DNA from: Terriglobia bacterium
GTDB taxonomy: Bacteria > Acidobacteriota > Terriglobia > Terriglobales > Acidobacteriaceae
DNA: 32,228 bases
Direction: 5' to 3'
Assembly (NCBI GenBank): GCA_020073105.1
Contig: JAIQFW010000022.1
Span: 1,016 to 33,243, forward strand
Under the pieces are notes generated by a model. That model did no database searches. It was not told where the DNA came from and saw nothing but the letters and a program-made list of their open reading frames with translations. The translations under genes were made by a program, and so were the position numbers. This document shows positions 7,859 through 16,528 of this stretch, in pieces (position 1 is the first letter of the stretch; each line of letters begins with the position of its first letter).

Positions 7859-10063
7859 GTGAAGAAGGTTATCCACGCCGCCTGTCCGCACGACTGTCCC
7901 GATGCTTGCGGAGTCCTGATCACGATAGACGACGGTCGTGCGACCAGGATCCAGGGCGATCCGGCCCATCCCGTGACTCGCGGCTTCCTGTGCGCGAAGG
8001 TGGCCAAATATCTGGATCGGGTGTACTCGCCCGACCGCGTGCTGTATCCAATGCGGAGAATCGCTCCTAAGGGGCCGGACACGGCTCGTGTGGGGACGGT
8101 CGCCCCCGGCCGTCCGGGCGGAGCGGAGCTCCGCAGCGCATTTAAGCGCATTTCCTGGGACGAAGCGCTCAACGAAATCGCTTCCCGCTTCAAGCAGATC
8201 GCCGCTGAGTTTGGTAGCGAAGCCATTCTGCCTTACTCCTACGGCGGCACTTTGGGAGTCTTGAACGGCGCCTCCATGGACCGCCGCTTCTTTCACCGCC
8301 TGGGTGCGTCGCAGCTGGACCGGACTATTTGTTCAATGGCCGGGGAAGCAGGGCTAAAGTCCGTACTTGGAGTAAAGCTCGGTACTGAACCCGAGCAGTT
8401 CGTACATTCCCGCTACATCATTGCGTGGGCCTCGAACATCCACGGTAACAATGTGCACTTGTGGCCCTTTATCGTCGAAGCTCGCCGCCAGGGCGCAAAG
8501 CTGGTAGTCATCGATCCCTACCGCACCCGCACTGCCGCCTGTGCTGACTGGTACATGCCGATCAACCCCGGCACCGATGCCGCCCTCGCGCTCAGCATGA
8601 TGCATGTCATCATCGGTGAGAACCTGCATGACGCTGATTATGTCGAGCACCACACCATCGGCTTCAGGGAACTCCGCGAGAAGGTGCAACAGTACCCGCC
8701 GGAGCGCGTCGCCCAGTGGACCGGCATTTCGGCCTCTGATATCAGAAAGCTGGCGCGGGAGTACGCCACGGTTCGGCCTGCCGTCATACGGGTGAACGAC
8801 GGCATCCAGCGTTCCGAAGGTGGCGGCATGGCGATGCGTGCGGTCACCATGCTGCCCTGCATTACCGGCTCCTGGAAGGAAGTGGGGGGCGGTCTGCAGT
8901 ACGCTACCAGCGGGGCATTTGCGCTTGCACTCGACAAGGCGACCCTGGCTCGCTCCGATCTGATGATCAAAGCTCTGGGCCGGCCTGCCCGCATCATCAA
9001 TATGGTGGAACTCGGCAAGGTTCTCAATCAACCTCCCGATCCGCCGGTTAAGGCGCTGTTGGTCTACAATTCGAATCCGGCAGCGGTTTGCCCCGACCAC
9101 AATGCGGTGATTCGCGGCTTGAAGCGTCCCGACCTGTTCACCGTGGTCCACGAACAGTTCTTCACCGATACCACGGACTATGCCGATATCGTCCTGCCGG
9201 CGACAACATTTTTCGAGCACAAGGACCTGCAGGGCGCGTACGGCCACTACTTTCTCCAGATGTCGAATCAGGCCATCGAGCCACTGGGCGAGTGCCGCTC
9301 GAACGTTGACCTGTTTCGCGCCCTAGCTGACCGCATGGGATTCCACGATGAGTGTTTCCGCGAATCCGTGGACGAGATGATCGACGCGGCACTCAAGTCG
9401 AACCATCCCTGGCTGCAGGGGATCGACCGGCAGCGGCTGGAAGCTGAAGGACACGTCCGGCTCAATCTTGCAGCAGCCGCGGAGCTTCGCGCCGCCGGAC
9501 AGCCGAGGGCGGCTGTCCCCACGTGTTATGAGACGGCGCCCTTCCTGCCGTTTGCTGAAGGAGACTTTGGCACAGCCAGTGGCAAAGCGGAGTTCTATAG
9601 CGAGGCGTTGAAGTCTCAAGGGCTTGATCCCGCGGTTCAATTCACTCCGCCCGGCGAATCGCGACACAGCGAGCAGGCCCAGGCCTTTCCGCTCGAATTG
9701 TTGGCTCGCAAGGCGGACAACTTCCTCAACTCCACATTCTCGAATCTCCCGGCCATACAGAACATGGAAGAATCAGGCTTGCTGGAGCTGAACGCGGTGG
9801 ATGCCGGCGCCCGCGGAATCAGCGACGGGGACACGGTGAAGGTGTTTAACCGCCGCGGCGAAGTCCTGTTGAGGGCCCGAGTTGATGGTGCCGTGCCACC
9901 AGGCGTGGTCAGCGCCCATCTTCACTGGGCCAAGCTTTCCTCGGGTGGGCGCAACATTAATGTCCTTACCTCGCAAAAACTTACGGACATGGGCAACTCC
10001 GCCACGTTTTATTCCGTCTTGGTTGAGGTGGAACTCTTCCAGCCCGCCTCGACAGGGAAGTGA
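7859..10063 (+). CDS. Molybdopterin (bis-MGD) oxidoreductase, DMSO-reductase superfamily
   Basis: A 734-residue catalytic subunit. The N-terminal [4Fe-4S] motif is C9-x3-C13-x3-C17-x27-C45 ('CPHDCPDACG', 'RGFLCAKV'), followed by 'FKRISWDEALNEI' (~95-107), a superfamily hallmark. 'LVVIDPYRTRTAACADWYMPINPGTDAALALSMMHVII' and 'FTVVHEQFFTDTTDYADIVLPATTFFEHKDL' bind cofactor; the C-terminal dinucleotide-binding domain contains 'FSNLPAIQNMEES' and 'GDTVKVFNRRGEV'. No twin-arginine signal is visible, so it is probably cytoplasmic. Substrate unknown; no electron-transfer subunit is adjacent. Residues ~73-94 and ~540-556 are extra relative to the family pattern and coincide with two copies of a palindromic DNA element. 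The GTG start is placed directly before the Fe-S domain. Confidence 0.9.
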   Translation: MKKVIHAACPHDCPDACGVLITIDDGRATRIQGDPAHPVTRGFLCAKVAKYLDRVYSPDRVLYPMRRIAPKGPDTARVGTVAPGRPGGAELRSAFKRISWDEALNEIASRFKQIAAEFGSEAILPYSYGGTLGVLNGASMDRRFFHRLGASQLDRTICSMAGEAGLKSVLGVKLGTEPEQFVHSRYIIAWASNIHGNNVHLWPFIVEARRQGAKLVVIDPYRTRTAACADWYMPINPGTDAALALSMMHVIIGENLHDADYVEHHTIGFRELREKVQQYPPERVAQWTGISASDIRKLAREYATVRPAVIRVNDGIQRSEGGGMAMRAVTMLPCITGSWKEVGGGLQYATSGAFALALDKATLARSDLMIKALGRPARIINMVELGKVLNQPPDPPVKALLVYNSNPAAVCPDHNAVIRGLKRPDLFTVVHEQFFTDTTDYADIVLPATTFFEHKDLQGAYGHYFLQMSNQAIEPLGECRSNVDLFRALADRMGFHDECFRESVDEMIDAALKSNHPWLQGIDRQRLEAEGHVRLNLAAAAELRAAGQPRAAVPTCYETAPFLPFAEGDFGTASGKAEFYSEALKSQGLDPAVQFTPPGESRHSEQAQAFPLELLARKADNFLNSTFSNLPAIQNMEESGLLELNAVDAGARGISDGDTVKVFNRRGEVLLRARVDGAVPPGVVSAHLHWAKLSSGGRNINVLTSQKLTDMGNSATFYSVLVEVELFQPASTGK
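8088..8137 (-). repeat. ~50-bp palindromic element inside a coding region, copy 1
   Basis: Read on the minus strand, this segment aligns along its whole length (about 80% identity by eye, one gap) with 9476-9525 on the plus strand. It contains a 9-bp stem (8094-8102 with 8107-8115, loop cccc, one G-U) and the perfect palindrome GCGGAGCTCCGC (8123-8134). It is translated in frame as part of a loop just before the 'ISWDEAL' motif. Confidence 0.75.
9476..9525 (+). repeat. ~50-bp palindromic element inside a coding region, copy 2
   Basis: Inverted copy of the element at 8088-8137. The stem GGACAGCCG (9497-9505) and CGGCTGTCC (9510-9518) is perfect with loop aggg; the outer part 'gcggagcttcgc' corresponds to the palindrome of copy 1 with one change. 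It is translated in frame as an Ala/Arg-rich loop before the C-terminal cofactor-binding domain. Confidence 0.75.
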
Positions 10064-10074
10064 GGCTTAGTTCT

Positions 10075-10104
10075 TGGACGGTGTCCACCGCACTACCGTA
10101 TAAT
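10075..10104 (+). promoter_or_regulatory. Promoter for bamA
   Basis: TGGACG (10075-10080), an 18-base spacer and a perfect TATAAT (10099-10104). The implied transcription start is near 10111, which rules out the in-frame TTG at 10104 as a start for mRNA from this promoter. Confidence 0.5.
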
Positions 10105-10283
10105 TGCCGTTTTCCATACTCCCAGTCGCTGAGGTAGAGGAGATTCTGCGCTCTCATCAGGATAGCCCTGCGATCCCCAAGGGCAGGCATTGCCGCGCAC
10201 CCGGCAACCGTGCGCCTTGCAACCACCCATCTCCTTCATTCAAAGAGTGTTGCGAGAACTCTCAGCGGGGATTTCTCGGTTTT

Positions 10284-13055
10284 GTGCTGGTTGTCTTCCT
10301 GTTATGCTCCTTCGCCCCCGGACAGCAGGCGGTAATTGCCGGGATTGAAGTCAATGGGAACCGTCGCATACCCGCCGAGACGATTCGAGCCCGCGTCTTC
10401 ACCCGCCCGGGTGATGTGTATGACGAAGCTGCCCTTGAGCGCGACTTCAATTCCCTCTGGAACACCGGGTACTTTGAAGATATTCGCTTCGAACGCGAAG
10501 AAACCCCCAGGGGCTGGGTCATTCACATCTACGTGAAGGAGCGGTCGACGATTCGGGAGATCAATTACGAAGGCCTGAACTCAGTCTCCAAGAGCGATGT
10601 GCTGGACCGCTTCAAGGCGGCCAAAGTAGCTCTCTCCGTCGAGAGCCAGTACGATCCCACCAAGGTGAAGCGGGCCGAGGTCGTGCTCAAAGAATTGCTC
10701 GCCGAGCACGGCCGGCAGTTCTCCACCATTCGCACCGAAGTTAGGCCTATCCCACCAGCGGCTGTCAGCATCACGTTCGTGGTGAAGGAGGGGCCAAAGG
10801 TCAAAGTCGGAAACATCCGCTTCACCGGAAACCAGCACGTCAAGACCCGCACCTTGCGCGGCGCCATGAAGAACCTCAAGCCGATAGGGGTGCCGCACTC
10901 CATTTTCCTGGAGAACCTTTTTGCCCGTACCTACGACGCCAGCAAATTGGATGAAGATACCGAACGAGTGCGGGCGGAGTTCCAGAACCGGGGTTATTTC
11001 AAGGTGCTGGTCAACGAACCCAAGACCAACATCCGCGATAGCGGCCACAAGGGTTTTCACGTCCCCCTCCTTCAGCACGGTTCCGGCAAGGCGGTGGACA
11101 TCACCATGCCCATCGAGGAAGGTGACCGCTACCGCCTGGGCGAGATTAATTTCAAGGGCAACAAGGCCGTTCCCAACCCCAAGTACCTGCGTGCCCTGTT
11201 CCCGATCAAGGACGGCGATGTATTTGACCGCAGCAAGATTGCAAAAGGTCTGGAAGCCTTGGGGAAGGCCTACGGCCAACTGGGGTACATCAACTTCACC
11301 TCCGTGCCCAGCACTAGTTTCAACGAGGACAAGAAACTGATTCTGATCGATATCGACGTGGACGAGGGCAAGAAGTTCTTCGTCCGGCGTATCGAATTCC
11401 AAGGCAATACCACCACGCGCGACAAGGTCATCCGGCGCGAAATTGTGCTCGAGGAAGGGCAGGTATATGACTCGCGACTTTGGGAACTCAGCCTTCAACG
11501 TCTGAACCAGCTGGGTTTCTTCGATCAGCTGAAACCCGACGATCCCAGCGTTACCGAGCGTCATTTGGATGAAAAGGCGGGCACGGTGGATCTGCTTCTC
11601 AAAGTAAGAGAGAAGGGGAAGAATAGTATTGGCTTAAGTGGCGGTGTCAGTGGCCTGGCAGGCTCCTTCATCGGACTTACCTACAGTACCAACAACTTCA
11701 TGGGCAAGGGCGAGACCCTGACGGTGCAGGCCAATATCGGCAATCTCGAGCGTGACCTCATGTTCGGCTTTACCGAGCCCTATTTATTCGACCGGCCGCT
11801 GCAGTTTGGCTTCACCGTTTATGGACGGAGGTTCATTTACGACCAGGCGCGCCAGGCTGCTATCTTCAGCGGCCAGCAAATCAGCTTGCCCTCCGCCCTG
11901 CAGCAGAACCTGCAGAACTATACCCAGTCGAGCAAGGGTTTTAGTCTCAGCTTGTCGTATCCGCTGCACCGCTCCTTCAAGCGGGTGGGTATCAGCTACC
12001 AGTTCGACGATTCGTCCATTGTGGCCACCACCACGGCGTCGCAAACCTTATTCAATTTCCTGTCGTTCAGTGGAATCAGCGGTCCCAATGCGCTTAATGG
12101 GATCGTAACCAGCAAGATCGTTCCCAGCTTCTCGTCGAATACTTTGGACGCAGCTCTTTTCCCTCACAGTGGCACCAGCTTTTATGCAGCCAGCGAAATT
12201 TCGGGGCTGGGAGGGACGGTCCGGATGATTCGCCCCGTCGTGCAGTACAAACACTTTATTCCCTTGCAAAAGCACCGCAACACTTTTGGCATGAACATCA
12301 CCGGTTCCTTCCTGACCGGGTACGGCGGACTGGTGCCACCCCCTTTCCAGCGCTTCTACAACGGGGGTGAAAACGATTTACGTGGCTTCGATATCCGCTC
12401 GATATCTCCGGTTGCTTTCTTACCGACGACCACCTCGATTCAATTGCGCAACCCCGACGGCTCCGTCGTCCCCAAGAACCCCGCCAATCCGTTGCAAGGG
12501 GCTTACACCATACCCGTTCCGCTGGATCAAATCGTGTTTCCAGGTGGCGACCTGAGCCTGGTTACCAATTTCGAGTATCGCTACACGATAGCCGGGCCAG
12601 TTGCCCTGGTGCCCTTCGTCGACTTCGGCGTGGAGCCCATTCTGAGAGGCTCACAGTTGAAGATCGCGAGCGGACAACTCAACACCATCAACAACACGGT
12701 TTTCGGTTGTCCCACGGTGGACATCGCTCTGAACTGCACCGGAGGAAGCAAGGTAGCCTTTTCCCCGTTCCTGTCGCCGTTGAGCGGCACGAATTGGACG
12801 CCCCGGATGTCGACCGGTCTTCAGTTGACCGTCTTTCTGCCAGTCATCAACGCGCCCTTCCGGGTGTATTGGGCATACAATCCGCTGCGGCTGGACACGA
12901 CGGCGGATTCGCCCGTTCCCATCACTCGCGGCATGTTCCCGGCGGGCGCTGCCGGAGACTACACGTTCCAGTTAGCGAGAAACGCGTTCTCTCCTCAATA
13001 CCGGTTGCGGGAGCCGCGTAAGACGTTCCGGTTCACTGTCGCGACGACGTTCTAG
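10284..13055 (+). CDS. bamA: Outer-membrane protein assembly factor BamA
   Basis: Central subunit of the BAM complex that inserts beta-barrel proteins into the outer membrane. A hydrophobic signal segment ('LVVFLLCSFAPGQQ') is followed by POTRA repeats beginning at 'IAGIEVNGNRRIPAETIRARV'; further POTRA starts are visible at 'IREINYEGLNSVS', 'VGNIRFTGNQHVKT', 'LGEINFKGNKAVPNP' and 'VRRIEFQGNTTTRD', five in all. The C-terminal half is a 16-strand-type barrel with 'YSTNNFMGKGETLTVQ', 'GFTEPYLFDRPL', the lid-loop motif 'NDLRGFDIRS' and a terminal Phe ('FTVATTF'), the usual BAM signal. The start is uncertain: the only other in-frame standard start, TTG 10104, overlaps a -10 hexamer and gives ~60 non-conserved residues. 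GTG 10284 is chosen but leaves almost no basic n-region. skp follows, as in many Gram-negatives. Confidence 0.93.
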   Translation: MLVVFLLCSFAPGQQAVIAGIEVNGNRRIPAETIRARVFTRPGDVYDEAALERDFNSLWNTGYFEDIRFEREETPRGWVIHIYVKERSTIREINYEGLNSVSKSDVLDRFKAAKVALSVESQYDPTKVKRAEVVLKELLAEHGRQFSTIRTEVRPIPPAAVSITFVVKEGPKVKVGNIRFTGNQHVKTRTLRGAMKNLKPIGVPHSIFLENLFARTYDASKLDEDTERVRAEFQNRGYFKVLVNEPKTNIRDSGHKGFHVPLLQHGSGKAVDITMPIEEGDRYRLGEINFKGNKAVPNPKYLRALFPIKDGDVFDRSKIAKGLEALGKAYGQLGYINFTSVPSTSFNEDKKLILIDIDVDEGKKFFVRRIEFQGNTTTRDKVIRREIVLEEGQVYDSRLWELSLQRLNQLGFFDQLKPDDPSVTERHLDEKAGTVDLLLKVREKGKNSIGLSGGVSGLAGSFIGLTYSTNNFMGKGETLTVQANIGNLERDLMFGFTEPYLFDRPLQFGFTVYGRRFIYDQARQAAIFSGQQISLPSALQQNLQNYTQSSKGFSLSLSYPLHRSFKRVGISYQFDDSSIVATTTASQTLFNFLSFSGISGPNALNGIVTSKIVPSFSSNTLDAALFPHSGTSFYAASEISGLGGTVRMIRPVVQYKHFIPLQKHRNTFGMNITGSFLTGYGGLVPPPFQRFYNGGENDLRGFDIRSISPVAFLPTTTSIQLRNPDGSVVPKNPANPLQGAYTIPVPLDQIVFPGGDLSLVTNFEYRYTIAGPVALVPFVDFGVEPILRGSQLKIASGQLNTINNTVFGCPTVDIALNCTGGSKVAFSPFLSPLSGTNWTPRMSTGLQLTVFLPVINAPFRVYWAYNPLRLDTTADSPVPITRGMFPAGAAGDYTFQLARNAFSPQYRLREPRKTFRFTVATTF

Positions 13056-13190
13056 AGGGGCGGCTTCCGGCCTCAGGCATCAGGCTTCAGGAACCAACGG
13101 GATTTCGTCGACGGGTTCGTGAGTAAGTGCTCATGGGTTGGAACTTGAGACCTAGATCCTGAAGCCTAAAGCCTGAAGCCGCGGTTCTAG
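13052..13190 (+). repeat. Long imperfect inverted repeat with 'gcttcagg' units
   Basis: The left arm (13052-13091, beginning at the bamA stop codon) consists of ggcttc/caggcatcaggcttcagg units. The right arm (13158-13190) reads cctgaagcctaaagcctgaag and continues to 'gcggttctag', matching the reverse complement of the left arm including its outer 'ctaga...gcggcttc'. About 66 unrelated bases separate the arms. It could fold into a long hairpin at the end of the bamA transcript. Confidence 0.75.
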
Positions 13191-13202
13191 TACTGCTACC
13201 GT

Positions 13203-13232
13203 TTGACGCTAGGGCCGGATACTTCCTATAAT
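13203..13232 (+). promoter_or_regulatory. Sigma-70 promoter for skp, with a ~187-base leader
   Basis: TTGACG (13203-13208), an 18-base spacer and a perfect TATAAT (13227-13232), the best promoter in the window together with the one at 2021. Transcription would start near 13239, leaving an untranslated leader of ~187 bases before skp; no known leader class was recognised in it. Confidence 0.7.
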
Positions 13233-13425
13233 GAGCAACATCCACACCCTGACAACCGAGCCGTGCGGGGTGGTCTCGGCGCCAATGATCTGGGCGCGAG
13301 ACGCTGGGACGTTGGTCTGCCTTGGTTGGGCACTTGGCGTAGCTGATTGCAGCGCGCCCCGGCATTGTCTGTGACAAGATCTGAACAAAATTCCTGGAAA
13401 TTTCCAAGGAGTACAAAGTAATCCC

Positions 13426-14169
13426 ATGACAACCAAGTTCGTTCGACTTCTTCTGGCCACCGTATTCACATGTTCGCTGGTTGCCCTGGCTCAAGCCGGC
13501 AACGCAGACTCTGCCTTGCCCGCAGCTCCCAGCGCCACGCCTACTCCCGCAACGGCGGCTTCACCCGAGCCCGCCCCTACCGGTACGTCAAGGATAGGCA
13601 CCATCAACATCGAGCAGGCTATCTACGCCAGCAATGAAGGCCAGCGCGACTTCGAGCTCCTGAGCAAGAAGCTGGAGCCGAAACAGACCGAGCTGAAGAA
13701 ACTGAACGATGAGGTAGATAGCTTGAAGAAACAGCTCACCACCTCCGGGGACAAGCTCGCCGACGACGCCCGCGCCAGTCTGGTGAAGCAGATCGAGCAA
13801 AAACAGAAGTCGCTGGAACGCTCCGTACAGGATGCCCGGGACGATGCCCAAACCCAGCAAAACGAGATTGCCCAGCGCATCTTGCAGAAGATGGCTCCGG
13901 TCATTGTCAACTACGCCAGCACCACCGGCTTCGGTGTGATTGTGGATACCTCCAATCCCTGGCCGCAGGGACCAGTGCTGTGGGCCGCTCCTTCCGTGGA
14001 TATTACCAGGGCGATCGTGGAGGCCTACAACTTGAAGTCCGGTGTGCCCGCGCCGGCGAAACCGGCATCATCGCAGGCCAAGCCCGCCGGCACGGGTGCC
14101 GCCGCTAAACCCGCCGCTCCCGCAGCGACCAGACCGCAAACGACAACCCCTCCGCCGCCGACAAAGTAA
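13426..14169 (+). CDS. skp: OmpH/Skp-family periplasmic chaperone
   Basis: Skp-type chaperones hold unfolded outer-membrane proteins on the way to BamA. The 247-residue product begins with a Sec signal peptide (basic 'MTTKFVR', hydrophobic core, 'ALAQA' before the likely cut at ~25). A Pro/Ala-rich linker (~30-55) precedes the OmpH core: 'RIGTINIEQAIYASNEGQRDFELL' (~56-79) and a long coiled coil (~80-155) with 'LEPKQTELKKLNDEVDSLKKQL', closing with 'ILQKMAPVIVNYASTTGFGVIVDTS', typical of the family. The last ~40 residues are Ala/Pro/Lys-rich and low-complexity, an addition compared with E. coli Skp (161 aa). AAGGAG at 13406-13411 is rather far (14 bases) from the ATG. Own promoter and terminator suggest a single-gene unit. 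Confidence 0.88.
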   Translation: MTTKFVRLLLATVFTCSLVALAQAGNADSALPAAPSATPTPATAASPEPAPTGTSRIGTINIEQAIYASNEGQRDFELLSKKLEPKQTELKKLNDEVDSLKKQLTTSGDKLADDARASLVKQIEQKQKSLERSVQDARDDAQTQQNEIAQRILQKMAPVIVNYASTTGFGVIVDTSNPWPQGPVLWAAPSVDITRAIVEAYNLKSGVPAPAKPASSQAKPAGTGAAAKPAAPAATRPQTTTPPPPTK

Positions 14170-14206
14170 GTTCGGCGACACCTTCGATTGCAGAAAGGTT
14201 CCCGTC

Positions 14207-14236
14207 AGGCCGCGTGACTCGCGGCCTCTTTCTTTT
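14207..14236 (+). terminator. Intrinsic terminator after skp
   Basis: AGGCCGCG (14207-14214), loop tgact, CGCGGCCT (14220-14227): a perfect 8-bp stem followed by ctttctttt. It lies 37 bases after the skp stop codon. Confidence 0.9.
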
Positions 14237-14315
14237 GCCACATTCGCAAAAATTCCTGCCGGTTGATGGCTGCAGCGGTGTCCATAGAGACAAACGCTGA
14301 TCCGAGGAGCACACC

Positions 14316-15047
14316 ATGTTTGCCGATTCACTGTTTGAGTCTCAATGGTCCACTCAATCTCACCGGGGCTGGACTACTCTGCTGTCCTTTGTGCTGCAGG
14401 CTCTCGCCGTGAGTGGCCTCCTCCTGCTGCCCCTTCTCTACACGCAAGCGTTGCCGAAGTTGCTGTTGATGGGGCAACTGGTCGCTCCCACGCCGCCGCC
14501 TGGCCCACCACCCACGGTCTCTCAGCCAGCACGGAATCGCGTACCCAGCAACATGTTGGGGGACGCTCTGCTGACGCCGGCCCGCATTCCCAGCGTTGTG
14601 GCGGACCTTAACGAAACCGAAGTTCCTCCGGCACCAGACCTGAGCAACGGCCCTTGGGTCCCGGGTGGCACCGGCGGTCCCGGAGGGAGAAGCGCTCTGA
14701 CGAACCTCCTTGGCAGCGGATTGACCCCTCTCCCGCCTCAGCCCGCGCCGGTGGTTGTTCTTACGCGCGTCTCGCACATGATGGAAGGCAACCTGGTTCA
14801 CCGCGTGCAACCCGACTACCCGGTTCTGGCCCGCCAGGCTCGCGTTCAAGGCGCGGTGATCTTGCGAGCTGTGATCAGCCGCGACGGACGAATCGAAAAC
14901 CTTCAGGTGCTCAGCGGCCATCCCATGCTGGTGCCCGCAGCCATGGACGCAGTTCGCCAATGGCGTTATCGGCCTTATGTTCTGAACGATCAGCCGGTCG
15001 AGGTGGAGACCCAGGTGACGGTGAACTTTATATTGTCCGGGGGATAG
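14316..15047 (+). CDS. TonB-family energy transducer
   Basis: A 243-residue inner-membrane protein with one N-terminal helix (~residues 22-45), a Pro/Gly-rich periplasmic spacer (~55-140) and a C-terminal TonB domain (~155-243). The latter shows 'VHRVQPDYPVLARQARVQGAVILRAVISRDGRIENLQVLSGHPMLVPAAMDAVRQWRYRP', the standard signature, and ends 'QVTVNFILSGG'. Such proteins couple proton-motive force to outer-membrane transporters; neither ExbB/ExbD nor a receptor gene is next to it, so its partners are unknown. GAGGAG at 14304-14309 lies six bases before ATG 14316. Confidence 0.9.
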   Translation: MFADSLFESQWSTQSHRGWTTLLSFVLQALAVSGLLLLPLLYTQALPKLLLMGQLVAPTPPPGPPPTVSQPARNRVPSNMLGDALLTPARIPSVVADLNETEVPPAPDLSNGPWVPGGTGGPGGRSALTNLLGSGLTPLPPQPAPVVVLTRVSHMMEGNLVHRVQPDYPVLARQARVQGAVILRAVISRDGRIENLQVLSGHPMLVPAAMDAVRQWRYRPYVLNDQPVEVETQVTVNFILSGG

Positions 15048-15072
15048 AGACCCCCAAGGGGTTTCGTGGAAG

Positions 15073-15091
15073 GGCATGGCTAAGCCGTGCC
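15073..15091 (+). repeat. Short 'ggcatggctaagccgtgcc' hairpin repeat
   Basis: An 8-bp stem (one T-G pair) with a 3-base loop 25 bases after the tonB-like stop. It resembles short 'gcacggctaaagccgtgcc' repeats that I recall in acidobacterial spacers. The rest of the 296-base tonB-alr spacer holds no ORF or RNA that I can recognise. Confidence 0.4.
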
Positions 15092-15329
15092 GATAAGGCC
15101 GCAACCTTGCAAACACGAGCGGATGTAAGGCCACGACGGCGGGGTTCTCGGACGATAGTCGGAAAGCCTTCCAAGTTGGAGTCTCCGGGGGAGGTGCCCT
15201 CGGCAGCCGGGGAATCCACCGTCCCCCATTGGTGTGCAGATAGAAGAACCGCGGGTCCCTTCCGGCACCACACGCTCGCAGGCACCCGACGTAATCCCCC
15301 AGTAACCTGAGCTCCACGCCCGCCCCAGC

Positions 15330-15335
15330 TATAAT
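15330..15335 (+). promoter_or_regulatory. -10 element of alr, probably a leaderless transcript
   Basis: Perfect TATAAT eight bases before the alr ATG (15344). Transcription would start at or 1-2 bases before the ATG. The possible -35 (15307-15312) is poor. Confidence 0.5.
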
Positions 15336-15343
15336 CATCCGCA

Positions 15344-16513
15344 ATGGCTACCATCGAACTGGCGAAGCGGGTGGCGACCCGCCCCACCTGGGCGGAGGTC
15401 TCGCTGAGTGCATTACGCCAGAACTTCCGCATTGTTCAGAAACATGTCGGCGACGGCGTTACCATCTGCGCCGTGGTGAAAGCCGACGGTTACGGACACG
15501 GAGCCGTCGAATGTGCACGCGCTCTGGAGGACGAAGGCGCCCGTTGGTTCGGCGTGACCTCACTTGATGAGGCAATCCCTCTCCGCGAAGCCGGCATTCA
15601 TAGTCGCATTCTTCTGATGACCGGCTTTTGGCGTGGCGAAGAGGAAGAGATCGTCCACCTGAAACTGACTCCCACGGTTTGGGAAACCGGCCAGATCGAG
15701 CTATTGGAAAAAGCCGCCGCACACATGGATGCCAGACTTCCCATCCATTTAAAGGTGGATACGGGCATGGGCCGGCTGGGCGTTGCGCCCGAGGATCTGC
15801 CGCAGCTCTGCGTCGCCCTGAAGGCGTCCAAGCATCTGGTGGTCGAAGGCCTTTCCACCCACCTGGCTTCTTCCGAAGTGCTGGATGCGCCCTCGGTGCC
15901 GGAGCAGTTGCAATCTCTCGATCGCGTAGATCAGTTATTGGAGAACGAAGGATTTCACCCTCCGCTGGTTCACGCTGCCAATACCAGCGCCGTGATCTCG
16001 CGCGGCGAGTCCTGGAACACCATGGTGCGGCCTGGGATCGCACTCTACGGTTACTACCTGCCGTTTGAGCGGGCGGGGAGGGAGGTCAGCGGCAAGGGAT
16101 TGCGCCTGCCGGTGAAACCCGTGTTGACCTGGAAGACCCGCATTCTCTCCTTGCGCGATGTGCGCGCCAATCAGGCCCTTGGCTACGGCGGAATCTATGT
16201 CACCAAGGCGCCGGCGCGGGTCGCCGTGCTGCCCGTCGGCTATGCGGATGGCTTCAATCGCGCGTTGTCCTCCCGCGGCCGGGTCATCGTGGGCGAGCAC
16301 TACGCCCCGATCGTGGGACGCATCTCCATGGATCTGACTTTGGTCGACGTCACCGGCCTCCCCGACATCGCGGTAGGTGATGAGGCAATACTACTGGGTG
16401 CGCGGGACGGTCTCAGCGTGGATGCGCGTGAGCATGCAGCTCTGGCAAACACTGTGCTTTATGAAATTCTGTGCGGGATTTCCAAACGGGTGCCGAGAAG
16501 GCACATCAGTTAG
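15344..16513 (+). CDS. alr: Alanine racemase
   Basis: PLP enzyme that interconverts L- and D-alanine for peptidoglycan. The 389-residue product has the cofactor lysine in 'AVVKADGYGHGA' (K46), the barrel segments 'VHLKVDTGMGRLGV' and 'VRPGIALYGYYLP', and the second catalytic Tyr region 'QALGYGGIYVTKAPARVAVLPVGYADGFNRAL'. The C-terminal beta domain contains 'GRISMDLTLVDVTGLPDIAVGDEAILLG'. Length is usual. No ribosome-binding site precedes the ATG; a -10 element lies just upstream. A convergent toxin-antitoxin pair begins 15 bases after the stop. Confidence 0.97.
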   Translation: MATIELAKRVATRPTWAEVSLSALRQNFRIVQKHVGDGVTICAVVKADGYGHGAVECARALEDEGARWFGVTSLDEAIPLREAGIHSRILLMTGFWRGEEEEIVHLKLTPTVWETGQIELLEKAAAHMDARLPIHLKVDTGMGRLGVAPEDLPQLCVALKASKHLVVEGLSTHLASSEVLDAPSVPEQLQSLDRVDQLLENEGFHPPLVHAANTSAVISRGESWNTMVRPGIALYGYYLPFERAGREVSGKGLRLPVKPVLTWKTRILSLRDVRANQALGYGGIYVTKAPARVAVLPVGYADGFNRALSSRGRVIVGEHYAPIVGRISMDLTLVDVTGLPDIAVGDEAILLGARDGLSVDAREHAALANTVLYEILCGISKRVPRRHIS

Positions 16514-16528
16514 ACGGTGCCCCCGCCT

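Noticed and set aside
13231-13374. 47-codon ORF in the skp leader (starts MSNIHTLTTEPC)
   Set aside because: Its ATG overlaps the -10 hexamer, so the mRNA would not contain it; no ribosome-binding site; composition not protein-like.
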